DNA of 64,000 nucleotides from UBA5069 sp963773745 (GCA_963773745.1 CAVZCL010000004.1:62001-126000); one strand, 5' to 3'; shown: positions 1-7,873, numbered from the stretch's first letter. The notes: a model not told the origin generated them from the letters alone. Numbers and translations are program-made.

Positions 1-13
1 TCAAATGGGTTGT

Positions 14-160
14 TCACGCGTCTTCGATCTCCGGCAGCACCCGGGGGCTGCGTTCTTCCGGGCCGACATGGGGCAGCAGAGATTGCTGCCAGGGCAGGCG
101 TGCGCGTTTCGCGCCAAGAGGCGCACCCGCCCATTGGGTGCGGACGCGCCACAGACTCAT
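14..160 (-). CDS. Possible small protein (48 aa), low confidence
   Basis: A short frame begins at an ATG at 160 and ends in TGA at 14-16. On the same strand a TATACT hexamer lies ten bases upstream of the ATG (read from 171-176), so a promoter is plausible. The product has no motif I recognise. It could equally be the frameshifted N-terminus of a gene leaving the window. Given how often this window shows indels, I would not rely on it. Confidence 0.2.
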   Translation of the reverse strand: MSLWRVRTQWAGAPLGAKRARLPWQQSLLPHVGPEERSPRVLPEIEDA

Positions 161-230
161 GCCCGTTCCGAGTATATCATAGCGCGCGGCGCGCTCAAGA
201 ATCAGCCCCCAACTACAGACGGTGCAACGG

Positions 231-371
231 ACAGAACTACGACGCAGAGCAGGCGCAAAGAGCGCGAAGGAAGCGCAAAGATAACGCGACAACAAGACAG
301 CGCTAGTCTTCGTTGTTGCTTATCGTTTGCGCTTCCTTCGCTTTCTTTGCGCCTCTGCGTCGTAGTTCTGT
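231..371. repeat. Large imperfect palindrome, 'cgcaaaggcgcaaag' family
   Basis: The outer arms (acagaactacgacgcagag and its complement) match almost perfectly and close on a centre near 300. Related copies with the same gcgcaaag/ctttgcgc wording lie at 29601-29729, 36940-37010 and 61805-61984. It sits directly upstream of the tilS promoter, so its right arm probably overlaps the -35 region. Confidence 0.85.
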
Positions 372-381
372 TGTTGCAGTG

Positions 382-387
382 TATAAT
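382..387 (+). promoter_or_regulatory. TATAAT -10 box of tilS, leaderless geometry
   Basis: A perfect TATAAT ends exactly six bases before the tilS ATG at 394, so the transcript should begin at or next to the start codon. There is no Shine-Dalgarno sequence. The same six-base spacing occurs before the genes at 14974 and 18385. Confidence 0.6.
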
Positions 388-393
388 CGCCCC

Positions 394-1077
394 ATGGCTG
401 ATGACCTGGTAGCTGTGGTGGAAAAGGCGCTGGCGCACGCCCACGTGGCGGGCCCGGGCAGCGTAATCGTCGCGGCCGTCAGCGGCGGCATGGACAGCGT
501 GGTGCTGGCCCACATGCTGCACAGCCTGGCGCCAGAACGCGGCCTCGCGCTCCACCTGGCCCATTTTGACCACGCGCTGCGTCCTGACTCCGCCGCCGAT
601 GCCGCCTTTGTGGCCGAGCTGGCCGCCGGGTGGGGCTTGCCGCTGCATGTGGCGCGCTGGGCACACGGTGGCGTCTTCGTGGGTGGGGTGGAGGCAGCGG
701 CGCGTGCGGCACGCTACCGCTTCCTGGCCAAAGTCGCCGGCACGGTCACACCCACGGGCCGGCAGCCGCTGGTGGTTGTGGCGCACCACGCCGATGATCA
801 GGCCGAGACGCTCCTGCTCAACCTGACGCGCGGCAGCGGGCTTTACGGTCTGGCTGGAATGCGCGTGGAAGCGCCATGGGAGCAGCCGGTGCGCAGGACG
901 ACGGTGCGCAGGACGACGGTGCGCAGCCCCCTGTCCCTGTGCGCATTTTGCGCCCGCTGCTGCGCACGCCTCGCCACGCGCTCGCCGCCTATGCCGCGCA
1001 GCACGCGCTCACCTGGCGCGAGGACGCGAGCAACGCAGACACCGACCGCACGCGCAACTTTCTACGCCATGAGCTGA
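394..1077 (+). CDS. tilS: tRNA(Ile)-lysidine synthase TilS, N-terminal part (frameshifted)
   Basis: TilS modifies C34 of the minor tRNA-Ile(CAU) to lysidine in the cytoplasm, using ATP and lysine, so that AUA is read as Ile. The N-terminal PP-loop ATPase domain is clear: SGGMDS at residues 30-35, then HFDHALR and the HHADDQAETLLLNL segment. The frame loses similarity at about nucleotide 905, inside a 15-bp tandem repeat (gtgcgcaggacgacg, two copies plus a partial). The family sequence continues in the frame beginning at 876. One missing base, or two extra bases, joins the halves. The start is the ATG right after the -10 box. TilS is essential in most bacteria, so a consensus error is likelier than a true pseudogene. 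Confidence 0.85.
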   Translation: MADDLVAVVEKALAHAHVAGPGSVIVAAVSGGMDSVVLAHMLHSLAPERGLALHLAHFDHALRPDSAADAAFVAELAAGWGLPLHVARWAHGGVFVGGVEAAARAARYRFLAKVAGTVTPTGRQPLVVVAHHADDQAETLLLNLTRGSGLYGLAGMRVEAPWEQPVRRTTVRRTTVRSPLSLCAFCARCCARLATRSPPMPRSTRSPGARTRATQTPTARATFYAMS

Positions 1078-1919
1078 TTCCCCTGCTTGCCGAGCGCAAC
1101 CCCGCCATTGTGGAGACGCTGGCACGCACTGCCCAACTGCTGGCGCAGGAGGCGGAGCGTCTCGATGCGCTCGATGCGCGCTTGCTGGCGCAGGCCACTG
1201 TGGCCGAGGCAGCAACTGTGCGCCTGCTGCTGCGCCACGCGACCCTGCACAATGCTGCCTGGGGCGACCGCTGCGGTATGCTGCGGCTGGGGCTGCGCCG
1301 CACCTTTTCTGCGCGCGAGGTGGCCATGGCGCACATTGAGGCGCTGGCCGCTACGGTCGACGGGCCAGCGCACGCCACCGGCCCCCATCCGCTGGTAGAG
1401 GGCATTGCGTGGAGCATCCTCTACGTGGATGGCGAGGCGCTGCTGAGCATCCATCGCGCCGATGCGCTGCCTGTGCAGCCCGCGACGCCCTGGCTGGATG
1501 GTGCGTGGCGCGATGCTGACTCTGGCGATCCGCTCATTCTCTCCGGTTGCGCCGCCCGTGCCAATGGCTGGATGCTGAAAGTTGAGCCGGTTGAGTGCCC
1601 ACCACATACAACGCTGCACGCCCCGTGGGAACTCTGGCTGGATGCGACGCTGTTCAACGGCCTCCGGTTAACCGTGCCGCGCGCCGGTATGCGCATGGCC
1701 CCGCAGGGCATGGGCGGCCGCACGCGCACGCTGGGCGACATCTTCACGGACCGCAAGGTGCCCGCGGCGCTGCGCCCGGGCTGGCCCGTGATTGTGAACG
1801 CCGAGGGACGCGTGCTCTGGCTCTGCGGGCTGGTGGTGGCGGAGGGCGCGCATGCGCAACCGGGCGCGCCTGCACTGCACCTGCATTGGCGCAAGGATAA
1901 TTTGGAGGAGACGCAATGA
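876..1919 (+). CDS. tilS: TilS, C-terminal part (frameshifted)
   Basis: This frame carries the rest of TilS. It contains the segment RILRPLLRTPRHALAAYA and the Asp/Asn-rich DASNADTDRTRN, both typical just after the PP-loop domain, followed by the helical middle domain and the small C-terminal tRNA-binding domain. The true junction with the N-terminal piece lies near 890-930, so the first codons here are not part of the natural protein. Its stop overlaps the next start by ATGA, which indicates translational coupling. Confidence 0.85.
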   Translation: MGAAGAQDDGAQDDGAQPPVPVRILRPLLRTPRHALAAYAAQHALTWREDASNADTDRTRNFLRHELIPLLAERNPAIVETLARTAQLLAQEAERLDALDARLLAQATVAEAATVRLLLRHATLHNAAWGDRCGMLRLGLRRTFSAREVAMAHIEALAATVDGPAHATGPHPLVEGIAWSILYVDGEALLSIHRADALPVQPATPWLDGAWRDADSGDPLILSGCAARANGWMLKVEPVECPPHTTLHAPWELWLDATLFNGLRLTVPRAGMRMAPQGMGGRTRTLGDIFTDRKVPAALRPGWPVIVNAEGRVLWLCGLVVAEGAHAQPGAPALHLHWRKDNLEETQ

Positions 1920-2152
1920 GCCGCGCCAACATCAAGCCGCTGGTCCACTGGGCCATTGCCAAGGGCTACACGCTGCGCTTTGGCGAGCGTACGCCCGAGC
2001 GCGTCACCGGCGCACTTACCACGCCCGCCGGCGAGCGCGCATTCAGCTACGAAACCGCCGTCCGCCTGATTACGCTGGATGCCATTTCCAGTTCGCAACC
2101 TGCCGCAACCATTGCCATCAACGAATATGGCTGGGAAGAGAACGCCCCATGA
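1916..2152 (+). CDS. Hypothetical small protein, coupled between tilS and rlmI
   Basis: This is a 78-residue protein I do not recognise. It has no signal peptide or membrane segment and a mixed alpha/beta composition. Both ends overlap neighbours: its ATG overlaps the tilS stop as ATGA, and its TGA overlaps the ATG of the methyltransferase gene. This arrangement supports real translation and one operon of tilS, this gene and rlmI. Confidence 0.6.
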   Translation: MSRANIKPLVHWAIAKGYTLRFGERTPERVTGALTTPAGERAFSYETAVRLITLDAISSSQPAATIAINEYGWEENAP

Positions 2153-3420
2153 TTCGCCCCAACAAGAGCAGCGCCAGCAAGAGCAACCCCAGCAAGAGCA
2201 GCGCCAGCAGCACGCCTGTTGAAAGCCCTGCGACCAACAGCGTCGTTCTGAAGGCCGGGCGCGAAAAGCCCGTGCGCCAGGGGCACCCCTGGATCTTTAG
2301 CGGAGCGATTGCCCAGATTCCTCACGACGTTCCCAACGGTGCGTTTGTGGACGTGACCGACAGCACGGGGCACTGGATGGCGCGCGGCATGCTCAACCGC
2401 CGCAGCCAGATCCAGGTGCGCCTCGTCTCCTGGCAACAGGAAGAGGCCATCGACGACGACTTCTGGCGGGGGCGGCTGCTGCGCGCCATCAACGGGCGGC
2501 GCGCGCTCGAGGCCGAAAGCAACGCCCTGCGCCTTGTCTTTGCAGAGAGCGATGGCATCCCCGGCCTCACCGTGGACCGTTACGCCGACTGGCTCGTTAT
2601 GCAGGTGGGCACGCTGGCCATGGACAACCGCAAGCACGACCTCGCCGCGATGCTCATGGAGCTCACCGGCACACGCGGTGTCATCGAACGCAGCGACCTT
2701 GCATTGCGCCGCCAGGAGGGGTTGGAGGAGGCGCAAGGGCTGCTCGCCGGCGTCGCGCCCGAGGGGCCGGTTGCCATCCACGAAGATGGGCATCGCTTTC
2801 TGGCGGACATTGTAAGCGGCCAGAAGACCGGCTTCTACATGGACCAGCGCGCCAATCGCCGCCGCACGGCTGCCTACTGCGCCGGCAAGCGGGTGCTGAA
2901 CGCCTTCAGCTACACGGGTGCGTTCGGTGTCCATGCGCTGGACGCAGGGGCCGACTTTGTGACCAACGTGGATAGCTCCTACGAGGCGCTGGAGATGGCC
3001 GAGGAGAATATGCGCCTCAACGGCATGGATGTGGAGGGGCAGAGCGAGCAGATTGCCGGCGATGTCTTCGAGATTCTGCGCGCATGGCGCGAACCCGGCT
3101 CGCCCCAGCATGATGTGATCATCCTCGACCCGCCCAAGTTTGCGCACAACCAGGCACAAATGGACAAGGCGCTGCGGGGCTACAAGGACATTAACATGCA
3201 GGCGCTGCACCTGTTGCCGCCGGGCGGCACGCTGGTCACCTTCTCTTGCAGCGGCCTGGTGAGCGCCGACCTCTTCCAGAAGGTTGTCTTTGGCGCGGCA
3301 GTGGATGCCGGGCGCGACGTGCAGATCCTCGAGTGGCTGCACCAGGATCGCGACCACCCTGTTGCCATCACCTTTCCTGAAGGCGAGTACCTCAAGGGGC
3401 TCATCTGCCGCGTGCTTTGA
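2149..3420 (+). CDS. rlmI: 23S rRNA (cytosine-C5) methyltransferase, RlmI family
   Basis: The 423-residue product belongs to the RlmI/class I rRNA SAM-dependent methyltransferase family, which makes m5C1962 in 23S rRNA. An N-terminal PUA-like domain (about residues 32-105, with RQGHPWIFSGAI) is followed by a central domain and a Rossmann methyltransferase fold. The SAM loop NAFSYTGAFGVHAL is near residue 250, DPPKFA near 327 and the catalytic FSCS segment near 365. The ATG at 2149 overlaps the previous stop. The first 25 residues are an unusual Ser/Lys/Asn low-complexity stretch encoded by a degenerate tandem repeat (aagagcagcgccagc). An in-frame open stretch runs upstream to 1852, but the coupled ATG is the better start. 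Confidence 0.9.
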   Translation: MIRPNKSSASKSNPSKSSASSTPVESPATNSVVLKAGREKPVRQGHPWIFSGAIAQIPHDVPNGAFVDVTDSTGHWMARGMLNRRSQIQVRLVSWQQEEAIDDDFWRGRLLRAINGRRALEAESNALRLVFAESDGIPGLTVDRYADWLVMQVGTLAMDNRKHDLAAMLMELTGTRGVIERSDLALRRQEGLEEAQGLLAGVAPEGPVAIHEDGHRFLADIVSGQKTGFYMDQRANRRRTAAYCAGKRVLNAFSYTGAFGVHALDAGADFVTNVDSSYEALEMAEENMRLNGMDVEGQSEQIAGDVFEILRAWREPGSPQHDVIILDPPKFAHNQAQMDKALRGYKDINMQALHLLPPGGTLVTFSCSGLVSADLFQKVVFGAAVDAGRDVQILEWLHQDRDHPVAITFPEGEYLKGLICRVL

Positions 3421-3439
3421 CCTCGGAGCGCGCGAGCAG

Positions 3440-3506
3440 TTCGTAGCGGCTGCTTTAGCTGCCGTAGGTGGAGATCGCGGCGCGTCCTCGAGAACGGCGG
3501 CTGATG
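3440..3506. repeat. Degenerate palindrome, 'cgtagcgg...cctcgagaacggc' family
   Basis: The left arm cgtagcggctgctttagctg is followed by a core with gcgcgtcctcgagaacggcg, but the closing right arm is lost. Full copies with the same core lie at 20441-20528 and 56691-56769, and another degenerate one lies near 44490-44550. Confidence 0.7.
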
Positions 3507-3544
3507 GTTTTCCGTTGTGAACTTGGTATCGCGTCTTCAGCGCC

Positions 3545-3658
3545 AACAACAACCTCACCCCCGGCCCCTCTCCAGAAAATTGGAGAGGGGAGCAAAGCGG
3601 CAGCGTCGTGCTCCCCTCTCCAATTTTCTGGAGAGGGGCCGGGGGTGAGGTTGTTGTT
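3545..3658. repeat. 50-bp-arm perfect palindrome with nested hairpins
   Basis: The arms 3545-3594 and 3609-3658 are exact reverse complements. Each arm also contains its own smaller hairpin (cccctctcca/tggagagggg), so one strand can fold as one long stem or as two short ones. It fills most of the gap between rlmI and the NUDIX gene. Confidence 0.9.
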
Positions 3659-3741
3659 ACGCAACGCCCGTGCATTGCCAGGAGGCACGGCTGCGCCCTC
3701 GTTGCAACGCATACCACCGGATTACGCAGGAACCGCCGACC

Positions 3742-3924
3742 ATGGAAAGCACGACCGGCCACACCACAGCGCTGGAACGCACAACGCCCCTGCTTGCGGC
3801 GCTGTGCGACGCCCTGCAGGGCGCGCTGCCGGGCGAGGCGGCGCAGGCGCGCATGGCCCCCGCTGCCCGGGCCGATGGCCGCCGATGGCCGCACCGATGG
3901 CCGCACCGATGGCCGGGCCAATGA
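3742..3924 (+). CDS. CoA pyrophosphatase-like NUDIX hydrolase, N-terminal part (frameshifted)
   Basis: The ATG at 3742 starts a helical segment ending in LPGEAAQARMAPAAR, typical of the N-terminus of NUDT7/CoaSE-type NUDIX proteins just before the catalytic domain. The frame is lost inside a tandem repeat of gatggccgcacc units at about 3870-3920. The first unit is two bases short. Restoring 'ac' there gives an uninterrupted Asp-Gly-Arg-Thr repeat that runs straight into the NUDIX domain. Confidence 0.7.
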   Translation: MESTTGHTTALERTTPLLAALCDALQGALPGEAAQARMAPAARADGRRWPHRWPHRWPGQ

Positions 3925-4462
3925 AATCTTCCGTGTGCCCAGCCCCGACGCGCGCCAGGGGGGCGTGCTCGTCCTGCTCTATCTCTACGGCGGCCATGTC
4001 CATCTGCCGCTCATCCTGCGCCCCACCTACAGTGGGGTGCACAGCGGCCAGGTGGGCTTTCCAGGGGGCGGCCGCGAGCCGGTCGACGCCGACCTCACCG
4101 CCACTGCCCTGCGCGAGGCGTGGGAAGAGGTGGGCGTCGACCCCGAAGAAGTGCGCATCCTCGGCCAGCTTTCACCCCTCTTCGTCATCGCCTCCAACTA
4201 CCTCGTGCAGCCCACAGTGGGCTGGTGCAGCAGCCGCCCCGACTTCCGCACCGACCCCTATGAGGTGGCCCAGCTGCTCGAGGCGCCCCTCGCACACCTG
4301 CTCGACCCCGCAACCACCCGGCGCGAGCTGTGGACGCTGCGCGGCAGCGCTGTGGAGGTGCCTTTCTATGCGGTGGCCGGCCAAACCGTGTGGGGGGCCA
4401 CAGCCATGATGCTAAGCGAGTTGCTCGTCTTGCCTTCCGTACAGGCGTTGGCGGCGGTGTAG
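3875..4462 (+). CDS. CoA pyrophosphatase-like NUDIX hydrolase, catalytic part (frameshifted)
   Basis: The catalytic domain shows GVHSGQVGFPGGGREPVDAD and then TALREAWEEVGVDPEEV, which together form the NUDIX box (G-x5-E-x7-REUxEExGU pattern). The conserved upstream GQVGFPGG stretch is typical of the CoA diphosphatase subfamily, which hydrolyses CoA and its derivatives to phosphopantetheine and 3',5'-ADP. A DGRT tandem repeat of several copies separates the two halves and is absent from most relatives. The substrate is inferred from subfamily motifs. The ATG at 3875 is only the first in this frame and not a natural start. Confidence 0.75.
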   Translation: MAADGRTDGRTDGRANEIFRVPSPDARQGGVLVLLYLYGGHVHLPLILRPTYSGVHSGQVGFPGGGREPVDADLTATALREAWEEVGVDPEEVRILGQLSPLFVIASNYLVQPTVGWCSSRPDFRTDPYEVAQLLEAPLAHLLDPATTRRELWTLRGSAVEVPFYAVAGQTVWGATAMMLSELLVLPSVQALAAV

Positions 4463-4483
4463 CCGATCGTCTTCAGGTCGATG

Positions 4484-5506
4484 CTATTGTGCGATTCCCT
4501 GCTCCAGAGCGCGAACTGCCTCCACGATGGCGAAGTGCCAGCCATACATGTCCGCAGGCTCGACTGCTGCGAGGCGTGCGCGGTCCAGCCGTACGCCCTC
4601 GTCGTCAATTGTGAGCAGGGGTTGAAAAGGGTCCATGTTCATTACCCCGGGCCCACCTAGCCCTTCCCACTCCATCCAGGTGAGCGAGCCACGCTCTGCA
4701 AGCGTCGCCAACAGCGTGTAGAAGCTGCGCTGCATGACGGCAACCGGCAGGTTGGGAAAGAAGTTGCGGCGCACGTGATCGTCAATTTCCTGCCAGAGTG
4801 CTTCGATCTCTGCCTGGCGCGTGCGCAAACCGTTCGCATCCATACTGCCCGTGCTCAGCGCGCGAGCGAGACGTTCCGGCCAGTTGTCGGGCATCCACGC
4901 GAGCGTGCGGCTCATGTGGAAGAGCCACTTTTCGTGCGGAATCAGCTCGCAGTTGGCGGCAAAGAGCGCACGCACCAGCGCCGCCGTTGCCTGGTTGAGA
5001 ATGTGGTGGCCCTGCAGCCAGTCAGCGCGTGCAATCCAGATATCTCCGGCAAGCCTGTAGTACCACCAGCACTGGAAGAGCTGCCCCTCGACACCGTCGA
5101 TGACAGGCGGCGCACTCTGCGTGGAGAGCATCTGCTGCAGCCGCCCCGTCGGATCATAGAGGACTTCGGCATAGGAGCCATCCCAGCGCGCATCGCTCTC
5201 CCAGCCATTCTCTTCGCGCGTGGCGAGATCGAAGGCTGCCACATCCCATGTCCAGCCGGCATGTTGCGAAATGCCGAGCGGAATGGGGCTGCCGGAGCTG
5301 CCCCACGCCTGCAGGATGCCCGGCGCCAGGTAGAGCGTGACGTCGATTTCCGAGAGCGCATCGGCGAAACCGCGCGCGATGCCACCGTTAAGCGTAATGC
5401 CCAGCACGCCGGGGATGGCCTGCAGCGCGGGCAGCCGCGCCAGCAGGCGTGCACGCAGTTCCGGTGCGCGGTTGGCGACAGCAAGCGAGACGGTTGGGCG
5501 CGACAT
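4484..5506 (-). CDS. Nucleotidyltransferase-like protein
   Basis: This is a 340-residue cytosolic protein with an N-terminal nucleotidyltransferase-like signature: LNGGIARGFADALSEIDVTL at residues 39-58. That resembles the hG[GS]-x(9-13)-Dh[DE]h pattern of minimal nucleotidyltransferases and aminoglycoside adenylyltransferases, with Glu53 where the first Asp is usual, followed by Asp55. The remainder is helical, Trp-rich, and lacks motifs I can name. The start at 5506 has AGGAG at good spacing; the longer open frame to 5608 has no such signal. Substrate unknown. Confidence 0.6.
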   Translation of the reverse strand: MSRPTVSLAVANRAPELRARLLARLPALQAIPGVLGITLNGGIARGFADALSEIDVTLYLAPGILQAWGSSGSPIPLGISQHAGWTWDVAAFDLATREENGWESDARWDGSYAEVLYDPTGRLQQMLSTQSAPPVIDGVEGQLFQCWWYYRLAGDIWIARADWLQGHHILNQATAALVRALFAANCELIPHEKWLFHMSRTLAWMPDNWPERLARALSTGSMDANGLRTRQAEIEALWQEIDDHVRRNFFPNLPVAVMQRSFYTLLATLAERGSLTWMEWEGLGGPGVMNMDPFQPLLTIDDEGVRLDRARLAAVEPADMYGWHFAIVEAVRALEQGIAQ

Positions 5507-5616
5507 GATGGCTCCTGGGAGAAAGCGTTGGCACAGCGCCCACGCGGGCACGCCGGCGGTTATTAAGATGGCGGCGAAAACGACCTGCGCAACGCTTAAC
5601 CCGAGCATTCCTGCGT

Positions 5617-5646
5617 TTGACAGCCCGCAAAGCCACCATCTATACT
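5617..5646 (+). promoter_or_regulatory. Strong sigma-70 type promoter TTGACA-18-TATACT
   Basis: A consensus -35 (TTGACA, 5617-5622) and a near-consensus -10 (TATACT, 5641-5646) are 18 bp apart. No start codon follows at useful distance. The transcript would begin near 5653 and run through the structured region ending in the terminator at 5864-5897. Confidence 0.65.
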
Positions 5647-5652
5647 ACGCAA

Positions 5653-5897
5653 ACTTGAGATATGTGCAATCTTTGCCTGCCTTGCCAGCCAGCGCTGAAC
5701 CAATGAGCAACGACATCCAGCCGGTATCCGCAAACGCACTTGCAGCCGCCCTTATGGCGGCCGCTGCACTTTGCGCGTCCCGGTAGTGCGGCTCTGATGC
5801 CGCCGCCGTGGACGCCGAAAACCGGCTCACGGCGCAGGCAGCTTGTGCAACGTTTCTGCTTTCAACGCCGTGGACATGCGCCGCGGCGTTTTGTTTT
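5653..5897 (+). ncRNA. Candidate structured non-coding RNA, about 245 nt
   Basis: The stretch between a strong promoter and a rho-independent terminator has no convincing CDS but shows nested complementarity. TGCCTGC near 5680 pairs with GCAGGCA near 5835, TGAGC near 5704 with GCTCA near 5825, and GCCGGT near 5720 with ACCGGC near 5821. This outer rod encloses two hairpins (GCAGC...GCTGC around CTTAT, and GCGTCC...GGACGC holding GCGGC/GCCGC). I see no T-box, tmRNA, RNase P or SRP consensus. It could be an independent sRNA, a divergent 6S-type RNA, or a leader of gatC. Confidence 0.4.
5864..5897 (+). terminator. Rho-independent terminator
   Basis: Stem AACGCCG (5864-5870) pairs with CGGCGTT (5884-5890), followed by the T-rich ttttgtttt tract. 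It would end the candidate RNA transcript, or attenuate read-through into gatC. Confidence 0.6.
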
Positions 5898-5926
5898 GCC
5901 AACTTCAAAATTCCGGTACACGGTCA

Positions 5927-5988
5927 CAGCGGAAACAACAGGAAAAGCAGGAAGCAACAAGAATACGCTTTGCATGTTGTTTCCGCTG
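5927..5988. repeat. Inverted repeat, 'ggaaacaacaggaaaag' family
   Basis: Arms cagcggaaacaac (5927-5939) and gttgtttccgctg (5976-5988) are exact complements. The same wording (cagaaacaacggaaaaggca) forms the larger palindrome at 14847-14942 and a half copy near 46230-46262. Confidence 0.7.
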
Positions 5989-6044
5989 CGACCGCTTTTT
6001 CCGTTTACAAGAGTTTCCCTGCGTGCAGGTGTAAGGGACAACCG

Positions 6045-6347
6045 ATGCACATCAGCAACGAGGAAGTGCGCCATGTGGCCGAACTGGCCAAGCTGGCGCT
6101 CAGCGACGAAGAAGTGGCCACCTATGCGCAGCAGCTCTCGGCCATTCTTGACTACGCCGACAGCCTGGTCCAGGTCGACACCAGCCACGTGGCGCCCATG
6201 CCCCACGTGCTGCCGCTGACCAATGTGCTGCGTGACGACACGGCGCAGCCTTCGCTGCCCAACGCCGCCGCGCTGGCCAATGCCCCCATGCAGGCCAATG
6301 GCTTCTTTGAGGTGCGTGCCGTCTTTGAGGAAGCAGGGGACGCTTGA
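6045..6347 (+). CDS. gatC: Asp-tRNA(Asn)/Glu-tRNA(Gln) amidotransferase subunit C
   Basis: The 100-residue product is GatC, the small subunit that wraps GatA and GatB in the transamidosome. It begins ISNEEVRHVAELAKLALS and carries the family's central YADSLVQVDT and PMPHVLPLTNVLRDD segments. The ATG at 6045 follows the purine-rich aaggga. The stop TGA overlaps the gatA ATG (TGATG), so the two are translationally coupled. No gatB is present in the window. Confidence 0.93.
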   Translation: MHISNEEVRHVAELAKLALSDEEVATYAQQLSAILDYADSLVQVDTSHVAPMPHVLPLTNVLRDDTAQPSLPNAAALANAPMQANGFFEVRAVFEEAGDA

Positions 6348-7873
6348 TGGATACGCCGCTGCATACCCTCACCATTCACGCCGCACTCGACGGCCTGCGC
6401 GCCGGAGATTTCACCGCCGTGCAGCTGGCCGAAGCACACCTGACGCGCATCGACGCACTTGAGCCACAGGTGCGCGCATTCATCACCGTCACACCTGAGC
6501 ACGCGCTGGAAGCGGCGCACGCCGCCGACGCCCGCCGCGCGCAGGGCGACGATGCACCCCTGCTGGGCATTCCCCTTGCCATTAAGGATGTGCTGAGCAC
6601 GGCGGGCGTGCGCACAACCTGTGGCAGCCGCATTCTGGAGAACTACATCCCGCCCTATACAGCCACCGCAGTGGCGCGGCTGGAGGCCGCCGGCATGGTC
6701 ATGCTGGGCAAGGCCAACATGGACGAATTCGCCATGGGCTCCAGCACGGAAAACAGCGCCTATGCGGTGACGCACAACCCGTGGGATGTGCAGCGCGTCC
6801 CCGGCGGCAGCAGCGGCGGTTCGGCCGCGGCGGTGGCGGCGGAGCTGGCGCTGGGCGCGCTGGGCACCGACACCGGCGGCAGCGTGCGCCTGCCTGCATC
6901 CTACTGCGGCGTGGTGGGGCTCAAGCCCTCGTATGGGCGCGTCAGCCGCTACGGCCTTGTGGCCTTTGGCTCCAGCCTCGATTCTGTGGGCGTGCTGGCG
7001 AAAGATGTTGAGGATGCCGCCCTCCTGCTCAATGTCATTGCCGGCCCTGATCCCAAGGACAGCACCTCCATGCCCGATGCGGCGCCTGATTTCGCTGCGG
7101 CGCTGAATGGCGCACGGGATGGCGCGCTGGATGGCTCGCTTGCGGGCGTGCGTGTGGGGCTGCCGCAGGAGTATTTTGTCGATGGCCTCCATCCTGCCGT
7201 TGAAGCTGCCGTGCGCACGGCGATTGGCCAACTCGAGGCGCTGGGCGCAACCATTGTGCCTATCTCGCTGCCCAACACCGACAAGGCGCTCTCCGTCTAT
7301 TATTTGGTGGCCACGGCCGAGGCGAGTGCCAACCTGGCCCGCTTTGACGGCGTGCGCTTTGGTTACAGCGCAGGCGCTGACACCGTGTTCGAGAACTTTC
7401 GCCAGACGCGCGGGCACGGCTTTGGCCCCGAAGTCAAACGGCGCATTATGCTGGGTGCCTATGCGCTGAGCGCGGGTTATTACGACGCCTACTACGGCAA
7501 GGCGCAGCAGGTGCGCACCCTCATCAGGGATGATTTTGCGCGCGCCTTTGGCGATGTGGATGTGATTGCCTGCCCGGTTGCACCCACCACTGCCTTTCGC
7601 ATTGGCGAGAAGAGCGACAACCCGCTGGAGATGTACCTGAGCGACATCTTTACGGTGCCGGTGAACCTGGCGGGTGTCTGCGCCGTTAGCGTACCCTGCG
7701 GCTTTGACGGCGACAACCTGCCGATTGGCCTGCAACTGATTGGCCCGCATATGGGCGAAGCGCAGCTTCTGCGCGTGGCCCACGCCTACGAGCAGGCCAC
7801 CGACTGGCATACCCGCCGCCCGGAACCGCAGTACACAGATTACACAGAAACCGCACGGAAACAACACGGATAA
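6347..7873 (+). CDS. gatA: Asp-tRNA(Asn)/Glu-tRNA(Gln) amidotransferase subunit A
   Basis: GatA is the glutaminase/amidase subunit that supplies ammonia to convert Glu-tRNA(Gln) and Asp-tRNA(Asn) to the cognate amides. The amidase signature is complete: Lys80 in PLAIKDVL, Ser155 in PGGSSGGS, and the nucleophile Ser179 in GTDTGGSVRLP. The 508-residue length is a little above normal. The excess is the C-terminal tail PQYTDYTETARKQHG, encoded by an intergenic-type 'acacagattacacag' repeat that reaches into the gene and supplies the stop. The ATG at 6347 has a GGGGA signal and overlaps the gatC stop. Confidence 0.95.
   Translation: MDTPLHTLTIHAALDGLRAGDFTAVQLAEAHLTRIDALEPQVRAFITVTPEHALEAAHAADARRAQGDDAPLLGIPLAIKDVLSTAGVRTTCGSRILENYIPPYTATAVARLEAAGMVMLGKANMDEFAMGSSTENSAYAVTHNPWDVQRVPGGSSGGSAAAVAAELALGALGTDTGGSVRLPASYCGVVGLKPSYGRVSRYGLVAFGSSLDSVGVLAKDVEDAALLLNVIAGPDPKDSTSMPDAAPDFAAALNGARDGALDGSLAGVRVGLPQEYFVDGLHPAVEAAVRTAIGQLEALGATIVPISLPNTDKALSVYYLVATAEASANLARFDGVRFGYSAGADTVFENFRQTRGHGFGPEVKRRIMLGAYALSAGYYDAYYGKAQQVRTLIRDDFARAFGDVDVIACPVAPTTAFRIGEKSDNPLEMYLSDIFTVPVNLAGVCAVSVPCGFDGDNLPIGLQLIGPHMGEAQLLRVAHAYEQATDWHTRRPEPQYTDYTETARKQHG

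Noticed and set aside
890..930. Phase-variable switching of tilS through the 15-bp tandem repeat
   Set aside because: Unit length is a multiple of three, so gain or loss of units cannot change frame; the break needs a different indel.
2047..3921. Open frame of 624 codons on the minus strand, antisense to rlmI
   Set aside because: It mirrors the codon-position GC bias of rlmI, runs through two palindromes, and its translation has no family features.
5703..5786. 27-codon ATG frame inside the candidate RNA
   Set aside because: No RBS, no recognisable product, and it overlaps the paired regions of the RNA model.
5653..5897. T-box leader for gatCA
   Set aside because: I find no T-box core sequence or specifier loop, and the terminator lies about 150 nt before gatC with another repeat between.
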